From the NCBI GenBank assembly GCA_903857165.1, contig CAIODU010000113.1:1-55326 (forward strand): 55,326 nt of DNA, in the 5' to 3' direction. The notes under the pieces were generated by a model. That model saw only the letters and a program-made list of their open reading frames with translations. It searched no databases and had not been told where the DNA came from. Below are positions 16,891-23,949 of this stretch, piece after piece. A program made the position numbers and the translations under genes. The first letter of the stretch is position 1. Every line of letters begins with the position of its first letter. This DNA is from an uncultured Methylococcaceae bacterium (GTDB lineage Bacteria > Pseudomonadota > Gammaproteobacteria > Methylococcales > Methylococcaceae).

Positions 16891-17012
16891 AACATGATAA
16901 GCCATTCGACAACACCCGTTTTTATGCCATTCCGATTTCGGTCGGATAGCATAAAAAAACGTCTCGATAACGTTGACTTTGAACAGAGTATCTACCGGGC
17001 TGATAGACAACA

Positions 17013-17152
17013 CGTCATTCCGGCATGGATGCCGGAATCCAGTCACAAGGATGTGAATCTAGGGGTCGCCATCAAGCCTTTTTCAAACGCTTACGCAACC
17101 GACAAGTCACCGTCCTTAGGCACTGGATTCCGGCATCCATGCCGGAATGACG
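17013..17152. repeat. Family B palindromic element, copy 1 (140 bp)
   Basis: Begins CGTCATTCCGGCATGGATGC and ends GCATCCATGCCGGAATGACG, an inverted repeat. The core contains CACAAGGATGTGAA and CAAGCCTTTTTCAAAC. It is nearly the same as 33636-33774 and related to 23719-23860. Copies 1 and 3 are both followed by GGCCTCTTACACTTGTGTAT, so the real unit may be larger. 16890-17012 shows a smaller palindrome and no gene. Confidence 0.85.
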
Positions 17153-17241
17153 GGCCTCTTACACTTGTGTATAACGACGAGAGCCGGAGCTTGGGAACCA
17201 GCCAAACTCGGTTGGATGCGCTGCAATAGTGTTATTGCAGT

Positions 17242-17348
17242 ATCGTTTCGCACCAACGGAAATTTACTGAGCCAGTGGCGCGGTTATAGTGCTTTGGGCA
17301 AAGGAGTCAGCATAGGGTTCGATCCAGATACCTTATCGGCAACGCTAA
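17242..17348 (+). pseudogene. Remnant of a DUF2971 gene upstream of purE
   Basis: This stretch reads SFRTNGNLLSQWRGYSALGK and then GVSIGFDP, nearly identical to residues about 97-123 of the intact DUF2971 protein at 54221-55105. It then jumps, out of frame, to the last codons of that gene (CAGATACCTTATCGGCAACG, TAA). The joint lies at CCAGA (17324-17328). The intact gene has CCAGA at both corresponding places, 494 bp apart, so the missing part was lost between two short direct repeats. The 5' part is also missing. Confidence 0.9.
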
Positions 17349-17393
17349 AAATCAGGTAAAATTGCCTATTTTGTGTTTAATGGAGTCATCGGC

Positions 17394-17885
17394 ATGGTTC
17401 AAATCGGTATCGTCATGGGCAGCAATAGCGACTGGGAGGTTATGCAACATGCGGCAAGGCAATTGAAGGATTTAGGGATAGGCTACGAGGCGCGGGTCGT
17501 TTCCGCCCACCGCACCCCGGATTTACTGTTTGAATATGCAGAATCCGCCTCCTCCCGTGGATTGTATTGCATCATCGCCGGCGCGGGCGGTGCGGCCCAT
17601 TTGCCTGGGATGCTGGCGGCGAAGACCACCCTGCCGGTTTTGGGCGTGCCGGTGCCGTCGAAATATCTCAAAGGCGTGGATTCGCTTTATTCCATCGTGC
17701 AGATGCCCAAAGGAATACCGGTGGCGACTTTTGCCATCGGCGAGGCGGGTGCAACCAACGCAGCTTTGTTTGCGGCGGCGATGCTGGCCAACCATGACTT
17801 TGAGCTGAGGGACCGATTGCAAGCCTTCCGCCAACGCCAAACCGACACGGTGTTGGCAATGCAGTTGCCGGAGGTGGCAGGATGA
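17394..17885 (+). CDS. purE: N5-carboxyaminoimidazole ribonucleotide mutase (PurE)
   Basis: Converts N5-CAIR to CAIR in purine synthesis, using the product of PurK. I start it at the ATG at 17394 (GGAG eight bases upstream), giving 163 residues, normal for class I PurE. Motifs: the phosphate loop [11 protein letters not shown], the catalytic SAHRTPD (about residues 37-43) and [11 protein letters not shown] (about 62-72). Its stop overlaps the purK start (ATGA). A copy of the first half is found at 53927-54174 in inverted orientation. Upstream DNA is shared with that copy. Confidence 0.97.
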   Translation: MVQIGIVMGSNSDWEVMQHAARQLKDLGIGYEARVVSAHRTPDLLFEYAESASSRGLYCIIAGAGGAAHLPGMLAAKTTLPVLGVPVPSKYLKGVDSLYSIVQMPKGIPVATFAIGEAGATNAALFAAAMLANHDFELRDRLQAFRQRQTDTVLAMQLPEVAG

Positions 17886-19018
17886 GCCTACACCTATTGC
17901 CGACTGCCATGCTGGGCATCTTGGGCGGCGGTCAACTGGGGCGGATGTTTACGATGTCAGCGTTGTCCATGGGATACCGCGTCACCGTGCTAGACCCCGA
18001 CACCGAAAGTCCGGCGGGGGCGTTGGCCGATGTCCACCTATGCGCTGCTTTTGATGACTCTGAAGCTTTGCAACAATTGGCGGACACCTGTGTGGCGGTG
18101 ACCACCGAGTTTGAGAACGTCCCGGCGGAAAGCATGGCGTTCCTAGAACGGCACATTCGCGTCAGCCCCTCGTCCGAGGCTGTCGCCATCGCCCAAGACC
18201 GCATCCGTGAAAAGCGTTTCATCTTCGGGGCCGGTCTGCAAGTCGCGCCGTTCTTAGCCATTGAAAGCGTGCAGGACTTGGAGCAGGATTTGATCGGCCA
18301 TTTGCCCGGTATCTTAAAAATCGCCCGACTAGGCTATGACGGCAAGGGACAGATCCGGGTCTTTTCTTCCGAGGAGGCCAAAGCTGCCTTTATTGAAATG
18401 GGCAGTAAACCCTGTGTGTTGGAACGCAAGCTGGATTTGCAAACCGAAATATCGGTGATTGTCACCCGCAGCGGAACCGGTCAGTCGGTTTGCTTTCCAG
18501 TGGCGGAAAACCAACATGCAGACGGCATTCTCGACATCAGCATAATACCGGCCCGAGTCGAAGATGCTGTCGCCGACCATGCCCGGCTTATGGCCTTGCA
18601 ATTGGCCGAGTCGCTGGATTATGTCGGCGTGTTGGCAGTGGAGTTTTTCGTGCTGGACGGCGGCGAATTGCTGATCAATGAAATCGCCCCGCGCCCGCAC
18701 AACAGCGGCCATTACAGCTTGGATGCCACCCTGTTCAGTCAGTTTGACCAGCAAGTGAGGTCTATGTGTGGGTTGCCGCCGGGCGACACGCGATTGCTAA
18801 CCCCGGTGGTGATGGTCAACCTGCTAGGCGACATCTGGGGCGACGACGAGCCTGCTTGGGATGTCCTGCTCAGTCAGCCGAATGTCCACCTGCATCTTTA
18901 CGGCAAGAAATCCGCACGGATTGGCCGCAAGATGGGGCATTACAATGTCCTCGCCGAAGAGGCTGAATGGGCGTTGCGGCAAGCGTTGGAACTCAAGGGC
19001 AGACTCAAGAAAGAATGA
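17882..19018 (+). CDS. purK: N5-carboxyaminoimidazole ribonucleotide synthase (PurK)
   Basis: ATP-grasp enzyme that carboxylates AIR with bicarbonate to N5-CAIR for PurE. It has 378 residues, in the normal range. Seen in order: the N-terminal pre-ATP-grasp Rossmann-like domain ([11 protein letters not shown]), the ATP-grasp region ([20 protein letters not shown], about 140-160), the metal/ATP-binding [20 protein letters not shown] (about 258-277) and GHYSLDA. Translationally coupled to purE by ATGA. Confidence 0.97.
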   Translation: MSLHLLPTAMLGILGGGQLGRMFTMSALSMGYRVTVLDPDTESPAGALADVHLCAAFDDSEALQQLADTCVAVTTEFENVPAESMAFLERHIRVSPSSEAVAIAQDRIREKRFIFGAGLQVAPFLAIESVQDLEQDLIGHLPGILKIARLGYDGKGQIRVFSSEEAKAAFIEMGSKPCVLERKLDLQTEISVIVTRSGTGQSVCFPVAENQHADGILDISIIPARVEDAVADHARLMALQLAESLDYVGVLAVEFFVLDGGELLINEIAPRPHNSGHYSLDATLFSQFDQQVRSMCGLPPGDTRLLTPVVMVNLLGDIWGDDEPAWDVLLSQPNVHLHLYGKKSARIGRKMGHYNVLAEEAEWALRQALELKGRLKKE

Positions 19019-19024
19019 AAAATG

Positions 19025-19094
19025 GTAGGGGCGGGTTCCAAACCCGCCCGTGTTGCGATGCGGGTTGTTGGGCGGGTTTGGAACCCGCCCCTAC
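19025..19094. terminator. Large hairpin between convergent purK and FMN reductase genes
   Basis: GTAGGGGCGGGTTCCAAACC... (19025-19049) and its perfect 25-bp complement (19070-19094) enclose a 20-base loop. It lies seven bases after purK and four bases after the end of the oppositely transcribed reductase gene. It could end both transcripts, although no T-run is present. The GTAGGGGCGGGTT motif is also a known kind of dispersed repeat. Confidence 0.6.
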
Positions 19095-19098
19095 GGTG

Positions 19099-19707
19099 TC
19101 ACATCCCGAATGGATACTCCTTCCGATTCAACACCCCGCTGGCGCGAACCGACTGCAAGGCTTTCGCATATTCGGCCAGCACCGACAGGCTATAGTCCAG
19201 GCGTTTGCGCAAGAGGCCATCATCCTCGGACTGCGGGGCGTCTTCGTTCAACACATCGCCCACCTGACGGACGATGACATGCTCGGAAATGTATTGAAGA
19301 TGGGTATTCTTGTAACTGCTGACACGCAATTCCGCGACCGGGTAAGCGCCATTGCGGGCGGCGGAGACGCCTACGATCAAGCCCGGCTTGTGGTATAGCG
19401 AACCGTCGGCGGCAAACAAAAAAAAGTTTTTCAAGGCGGCCGGCACCATGCCGCCCCATTCCGGCGCGATGACAATGGCTGCATCGCAGCTTTTCAATTC
19501 AGTGGAAACTGGTTTCCAGACATCGAGAATTTTCGGGTCGCCCTGCCAGATGCCCTCGTCCCATAATGGCAGCGGGGTTTGCCCTAGGTCCACGATATGG
19601 CTGGACGCTTCGGGACTGATCGCCGCAAGCCGTGCGGCAATATAGCGGGCAACTTTGCCGGATTGGGATTGTGTGCGATGGCTACCTGAAATGATGGCGT
19701 ATTTCAT
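19099..19707 (-). CDS. NADPH-dependent FMN reductase family protein
   Basis: A 202-residue flavodoxin-fold oxidoreductase. The FMN phosphate-binding loop is at the N-terminus (IISGSHRTQSQSGKVARYIA). The second FMN contact is APEWGGMVPAALKNFFLFA (about residues 81-99), the family's P-E-(Y/W)-x-G motif. VGVSAARNGAYP (about 112-123) is the third loop. Such proteins reduce quinones, chromate or azo compounds using NAD(P)H. Convergent with purK; single gene. Confidence 0.9.
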   Translation of the reverse strand: MKYAIISGSHRTQSQSGKVARYIAARLAAISPEASSHIVDLGQTPLPLWDEGIWQGDPKILDVWKPVSTELKSCDAAIVIAPEWGGMVPAALKNFFLFAADGSLYHKPGLIVGVSAARNGAYPVAELRVSSYKNTHLQYISEHVIVRQVGDVLNEDAPQSEDDGLLRKRLDYSLSVLAEYAKALQSVRASGVLNRKEYPFGM

Positions 19708-20121
19708 CTGTTGTTCCTGTGGGTTGAGGATGTTTGACTATTTTAACCCAAGTAACTCCCCAATCCCGCCACGGCGACAGCAATTCCCATCATGGCTCTA
19801 CAGAAGTAAAGCCTTGTTTTCCGTGTCTTCCGTGTTTTCCTTAGGTTAAGGCTTTTATGGACGTAGGGGCTTAAGGTGCTTTCCAATAACGAAACCACCA
19901 AAAGAATCGTCCACGAAAAACACGAAAGGCACGAACGAATCTTGCTTTTGTTCGTGCTTTTCGTGTTTTTCGTGGACTCTATTTTTTCCTACGGATCAGA
20001 TTCTTGATGGGATGTTCTTTCTCAGGAATCACCTAAGTTGGCGCGTATGAGAAAGCCCCCCCCCAAAAAATCGTCTAGGGGCTTCGCCCCTAGAGCCCCA
20101 AAAAGGGAAATAGAAAAAAGA
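19708..20121. other. Gene-free stretch with two hairpins
   Basis: No gene seen. It contains a 28-bp stem with one G-T mismatch (19909-19936 and 19950-19977, GTCCACGAAAAACACGAAAG... and complement, 13-base loop) followed by TCTATTTTTTCC. The terminator of the NACHT-FGE gene lies at 20065-20094. Short AT-rich runs (TTTCCGTGTCTTCCGTGTTT) lie upstream of the first hairpin. Confidence 0.7.
20065..20094 (-). terminator. Intrinsic terminator after the NACHT-FGE gene
   Basis: On the minus strand TCTAGGGGC-GAA-GCCCCTAGA is a 9-bp stem with a 3-base loop, followed by CGATTTTTT. It lies 27 bp after the stop codon. In DGR loci a short hairpin just after the variable repeat helps target recognition, so it could have had that second role. 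Confidence 0.75.
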
Positions 20122-22365
20122 TCAAAGGGAAAATGTCCTGGCAAGACGAAAGCCGAAATCGTAGTTGCGGTAGTCAGGCGTGCCCCTGCTGCGGGAAGCC
20201 GAACGCACGGCCTGAGTTTCGCCGTTCCACGAGCCACCGCGCAACACCCGGCTAACATTGGAACCGGCCTCGCTGGCTTGCCGTTCAGCGCCGCCATATT
20301 GCCCGTCATAGACCGAGGCGGTCCACTCCCAGACATTGCCATGCATGTCATGCAAGCCCCAAGCATTGCTCGGGAACTGGCCGACTTGCACCGTTTTTTC
20401 TCGATAAATACTTTTCTTGCCGTTGCCGTAAATGGTGTTTCCAGCGTAATTGGCTAACTCAGTGCTGATGCTTGCGCCAAAATGAAACGGCGTGGTCGTA
20501 CTGGCCCGGCAGGTATATTCCCACTCCGCTTCGGTCGGCAAGCGATACTCTTCCCCGGTCTTTGCCGATAACCAATCGGCGTAGGCGACGGCATCCTGCC
20601 AGGTTACATTGATGACGGGGTGCCGCCCCCGTCCCCAGCCTTGATCCCAGGGTTTGTACCGTCTGCTGGCATGCACAAAGCGGTCGTAGTCCTCAAAGGT
20701 GACGGCGTATTGGCCGATGGCGAAACTGGCAACTTCCACTTCATGTTGCCGTTCGTCGTTTCTTCGTCCGGCTTCATTTTCAGGCGAACCCATCAAGAAG
20801 CGACCACCGGGGATGATACTCATGACCGGACCCAAGCTGCCATCCTGCAAACGGTCGCGGAAATGCCAACCAGCCAAGCGTTCCACACTGACACCACGGA
20901 AATCCAATCGACTTATATCCGCCTTAACATTATACCGACAGTTCAAGAAAGCCAGGATTTGGTCGGTGGCGCGGAGTTTATTGCCTTGTTTCAGTGCCGG
21001 GACGGTATTCATCTGTTTGTCCAAACCCCCTGCAACCAGCGCATGGGCGACCAGAAACTCTTGGATGCTGTAATGGGCGAAGCGGTATTCACGCTGCGAA
21101 TTGCGGTTCAACAAAGACCGCCCACCGAAATCGAAATGCTCGATGTGGGCGATGGCGGGCAATGCCCCGACCAGCGAGCGCAACTGTTCTTGGGTGACGG
21201 TTTTTTCTTGCAGCCCCAAGGTCTGCATGTGCAAGGCCAGCACGGTGCATGCCGCCCACAAATCGTCTTTGCTCGGCAAAGGCTGGATGTTTTGTTGCGC
21301 CAGCTTCTTGCCTTCGCGCAGCAGCCAAGCCTCCAACAAGGCTTCATAGACGGTGTATTCGTTCCATTTCCGCTCCGAGGATTTGAGGATGTCGTCGATA
21401 TGGGCCAGCAGTAGCGGACGGAAGCGCAGGGAATGCATGGCAGCGAGAATCTCCTTGGCTTTTAGTCGGTTGGCCTTCACCTTGCCGAGGCTGAGGCTGT
21501 GCCAAGGCAGCGGGAAACGCTTGAGCAGATACTCGTCCACTTGTTTGTCATCGAACAGCGAGAGGAAAATCATCGGGCAGATGAAATTCCCCACTGCCAC
21601 CCGGCCCGGATTGCGGAACGGATCGGACCCGGTTTCCGGGAAGAACTGAGTGCGGCAGGAGATGAGGACATGGCGGAAATTCTCCGAGGCCAGCAGCAAC
21701 TCACTCAGTCGCTGCTCGAAGCGGCCCCAGGCGGTCGGGTCTTCATCCAGCGCGTCGAGCAGCAACACCGTCTTCGCCTTGTTTTGATGTAGCCGGAGCT
21801 TGTCTAGGGTGTCGGTGCCGAGTTTCAGTAACAGGCAGTCGTACTCAGGTTGCCAAAATTGGTACAGATGCACCAGCTTCAACATCATCAAAACAGAAGT
21901 CTTGCCCATGCCCGCATCGGCCAAAATGAACAGTTGATGGCCGCCATTGCGCAGGGTGATCTCCTTCTCCAGAAACTTGCTGATGTAGTCGAAAAACGGT
22001 GTCCTCAGGTCGGACCGGGCACCCTCGTCTTCATGGTAATCGGCGGGGTTGTGGTGCTGACAATTGGGGACGACGTAATATTTCGCCAGCAGTAAAGGAT
22101 CACTAAAGACATTGCCAATCTCGGCGATTTCCAGGGCCCTATCGTTGCGCCTTGCGGTCAGGCGTTTGAGCAAAGAGGGGAGGGAGTCTTTGGAAATGCC
22201 GGGCGGGGTGGGTTTGGGTGGCTTGTCCCTAATATGAAGCGCCCACCATGCCGCAACGATAGTTGAAAATCCACCACCGATTGTTTTAAGCGTTTCTTGA
22301 TTTTCAGATATGCGAAACCAATCCCAACATATATCAATTGATTTATAAACAAAGTCCAAATTCAT
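20122..22365 (-). CDS. NACHT NTPase with C-terminal FGE-sulfatase/C-type lectin domain
   Basis: A 747-residue STAND-type protein. One hydrophobic N-terminal segment (TIGGGFSTIVAAWWALHI) may anchor it in the membrane. The NACHT core has Walker A ILADAGMGKTSVLM (about 147-160) and Walker B TVLLLDALDEDP (about 197-208), then a helical arm region. From about residue 510 comes an FGE-sulfatase domain (MSIIPGGRFLMGSPENEAGR, YRLPTEAEWEY, LHDMHGNVWEW). It ends VLRGGSWNGETQAVRSASR, then GFRLARTF, the architecture of DGR variable proteins. Its C-terminal DNA does not match the template at 34261, so it is not that template's current target. It is last in an operon with two small membrane proteins. It could be a sensor in a conflict system; this is inference. 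Confidence 0.9.
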   Translation of the reverse strand: MNLDFVYKSIDICWDWFRISENQETLKTIGGGFSTIVAAWWALHIRDKPPKPTPPGISKDSLPSLLKRLTARRNDRALEIAEIGNVFSDPLLLAKYYVVPNCQHHNPADYHEDEGARSDLRTPFFDYISKFLEKEITLRNGGHQLFILADAGMGKTSVLMMLKLVHLYQFWQPEYDCLLLKLGTDTLDKLRLHQNKAKTVLLLDALDEDPTAWGRFEQRLSELLLASENFRHVLISCRTQFFPETGSDPFRNPGRVAVGNFICPMIFLSLFDDKQVDEYLLKRFPLPWHSLSLGKVKANRLKAKEILAAMHSLRFRPLLLAHIDDILKSSERKWNEYTVYEALLEAWLLREGKKLAQQNIQPLPSKDDLWAACTVLALHMQTLGLQEKTVTQEQLRSLVGALPAIAHIEHFDFGGRSLLNRNSQREYRFAHYSIQEFLVAHALVAGGLDKQMNTVPALKQGNKLRATDQILAFLNCRYNVKADISRLDFRGVSVERLAGWHFRDRLQDGSLGPVMSIIPGGRFLMGSPENEAGRRNDERQHEVEVASFAIGQYAVTFEDYDRFVHASRRYKPWDQGWGRGRHPVINVTWQDAVAYADWLSAKTGEEYRLPTEAEWEYTCRASTTTPFHFGASISTELANYAGNTIYGNGKKSIYREKTVQVGQFPSNAWGLHDMHGNVWEWTASVYDGQYGGAERQASEAGSNVSRVLRGGSWNGETQAVRSASRSRGTPDYRNYDFGFRLARTFSL

Positions 22366-22492
22366 CCCGTTTCTCTTCCCGGTGTATTTTGCGTGGGTGG
22401 GCTGGCGTCTGCGTGATTGCGCATAGCCAGTGGCCCGGATGGGGCGAAGCGTAATCCGGGGGATGGGGTTGCCCCCCGACTTTGCTCAATGA

Positions 22493-22621
22493 CTGATGTT
22501 GCGCAGCGATCACCTGTAGGGCGGCCTTCAGGCCGCTTTGGCTTGCGAGGTGGCACTGGCCTCAGTTGGCAGCCTGAAGGCCGCCCTACAACAGCCCGCA
22601 ACCGATGCCGCGTGACATCAG
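22493..22621. mobile_element. MITE-like repeat with family A ends but a different core (129 bp)
   Basis: Ends CTGATGTTGCGCA and CGCGTGACATCAG are two-substitution variants of the family A inverted repeats. It is flanked by TCAATGA (22486-22492) and TCAATGG (22622-22628), a 7-bp target duplication with one change. The core is unrelated to copies A1-A5: GTAGGGCGGCCTTCAGGC and its complement form one long stem. It sits exactly at the stop codon of the upstream membrane-protein gene, separating it from the NACHT-FGE gene. Confidence 0.8.
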
Positions 22622-23029
22622 TCAATGGCTACGCAAGGAACTGAGGAACAGCCCCAATCCGCCGATGGCAAGGACGAGTATGGTGAGCAAATCGAACAGC
22701 GACATATGATGCATGCTGAAGCGCAAACCAGCCAACACGCCGATGACCATTGCGCTGACCGATCCCACGACGAGCGCCCAACCGACCCTATTCCGCCCAT
22801 CGTAAAAGATCATGCCTATGCCGAACACGAACGGCACCAACAACATGCCGCTGGTAATCGAAGCCGTGTAGCCCATCACGGGCATTTGGTACAAACTCGT
22901 ACCCAAGGTGAAGCTATTGCTGACATCAATGGATTGCAGCAGTAAATAAAAGCCCGAACACATCATCACAAAACCAATAATGAAGGATCCGACCCCGCCC
23001 GGTGTGCCGCCCGCCCCTTGAAAGTTCAT
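22622..23029 (-). CDS. Four-helix membrane protein in the NACHT-FGE operon
   Basis: A 135-residue protein with a GGAGA site upstream. The N-terminus is Gly-rich (MNFQGAGGTPGGVGSFIIGF), with membrane helices IIGFVMMCSGFYLLL, SGMLLVPFVFGIGMIFY, WALVVGSVSAMVIGVLAGL and LTILVLAIGGLGLFLSSL. I do not recognise a family. It lies 26 bp after the DUF202 gene and before the NACHT-FGE gene, all on the minus strand, so the three are probably one transcript. The MITE at 22493-22621 begins right at its stop codon. Confidence 0.75.
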   Translation of the reverse strand: MNFQGAGGTPGGVGSFIIGFVMMCSGFYLLLQSIDVSNSFTLGTSLYQMPVMGYTASITSGMLLVPFVFGIGMIFYDGRNRVGWALVVGSVSAMVIGVLAGLRFSMHHMSLFDLLTILVLAIGGLGLFLSSLRSH

Positions 23030-23055
23030 TGCATTCTCCAGTTGAAGGGTATAAG

Positions 23056-23433
23056 TTAAACCGCAAACACCATATAAAGCATATAAATGCTCAGTAAAAC
23101 CGATATGAGCATTAAAGCCAGATTATTAAAGATAGGAAGAAATGTCCAGTATCTTTCGGGAATTTCGATAGGTTTCAACGTGCGCAGAAAGCGCCGGTGT
23201 TGAATCGTGGTCAGCAAGCAAAACACACCGCCGAGAATAATAAAGCTCAAGCCTAGCCAAGCTGAAATATTATGATAGGGCAATTGCTGGCTATTGGGGA
23301 CAAGTATCCTCAGAAACAGCCCGAAGCGTTCAATCATGAATCCAAAAGCCATCAGCGCTAGGCAAGTGCGGTTCCAAGCCAGCAAAGTTCGCTCGGCGGC
23401 AAATAATACACGGGGGTCGTTAAGGTCGGACAT
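23056..23433 (-). CDS. DUF202 (YidH-like) membrane protein
   Basis: A 125-residue protein with the DUF202 signature near the N-terminus (RVLFAAERTLLAWNRTCLAL) and three membrane helices: LALMAFGFMIERFGLFL, WLGLSFIILGGVFCLL and LALMLISVLLSIYMLYM. The family is widespread with unknown function. It is the first gene of the three-gene unit that ends in the NACHT-FGE protein. Confidence 0.9.
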   Translation of the reverse strand: MSDLNDPRVLFAAERTLLAWNRTCLALMAFGFMIERFGLFLRILVPNSQQLPYHNISAWLGLSFIILGGVFCLLTTIQHRRFLRTLKPIEIPERYWTFLPIFNNLALMLISVLLSIYMLYMVFAV

Positions 23434-23949
23434 ACTGAATTTTCAACATCTAAGAGGTATTGGTTGAGTTTTAATGAATTCTGGTTATTATAAAAAGATC
23501 GTCATACCGGCAGGGATGCCGGTATCCAGCATCCATGAATGGCAAACTGGCTGCATTCCCTGGTTCTGTATTGCCCTCGTTCCCGCGCTCCAGCGTGGGA
23601 ATGCCCCCCATGGCGCTCCTGCGCCGCCGAAACCTACCCTACCGCCGGAGCGGTAAAGACGGGGTTGCCACGCTGGAGCGCTCATCGTTATACACAAGTC
23701 CCGCCGACCCAAAAACGCCGTCATTCCGGCATGGACTGCCGGAATCCAGAGCCTAAGGACGGTAACTTGCCGCTTGCACAAGTGCTTGATTCAGGAAAGT
23801 TGCCAGCCCCTAGGTTCACATCCTTGTGACTGGATTCCGGCAGTCCATGCAGGAATGACGGGCCTCTTACACTTGTGTATAACGGCGAGCGCTGGAGCGT
23901 GGGAACCAGAATAATACTATTTCACTTGACTTTTGATTGGCCGATATAT
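23434..23949. other. Repeat cluster between DUF202 and the OLD-type gene
   Basis: No gene. From left to right: a palindrome around CATACCGGCAGGGATGCCGG, a unit with GTTCCCGCGCTCCAGCGTGG, the inverted unit CGCTGGAGCG / CGTTATACACAAGTC, family B copy 3 (23719-23860), then ACTTGTGTATAACGGCGAGC and GCTGGAGCGTGGGAACC. The nested order suggests that several repeats were inserted into one another. Confidence 0.7.
23719..23860. repeat. Family B palindromic element, copy 3 (142 bp)
   Basis: Ends CGTCATTCCGGCATGGACTG and CAGTCCATGCAGGAATGACG. The core carries CCTAGGTTCACATCCTTGTG, which is the inverse of the CACAAGGATGTGAA core in copies 1 and 2, so the inside is flipped relative to them. Confidence 0.8.

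Noticed and set aside
17373-17393. GTG start seven codons upstream for purE
   Set aside because: The ATG at 17394 has a well-placed GGAG, and the truncated copy at 54174 shares homology from that ATG, while the upstream codons differ between the two copies.
20074-20094. Hairpin after the first NACHT-FGE gene as proof of an active DGR target
   Set aside because: A T-run follows the stem, so a plain terminator explains it. No matching template was found in the window.
23719-23860. Repeat-rich stretches considered as CRISPR arrays
   Set aside because: There are no regularly spaced identical repeats with unique spacers, and no cas genes; these are dispersed palindromes.
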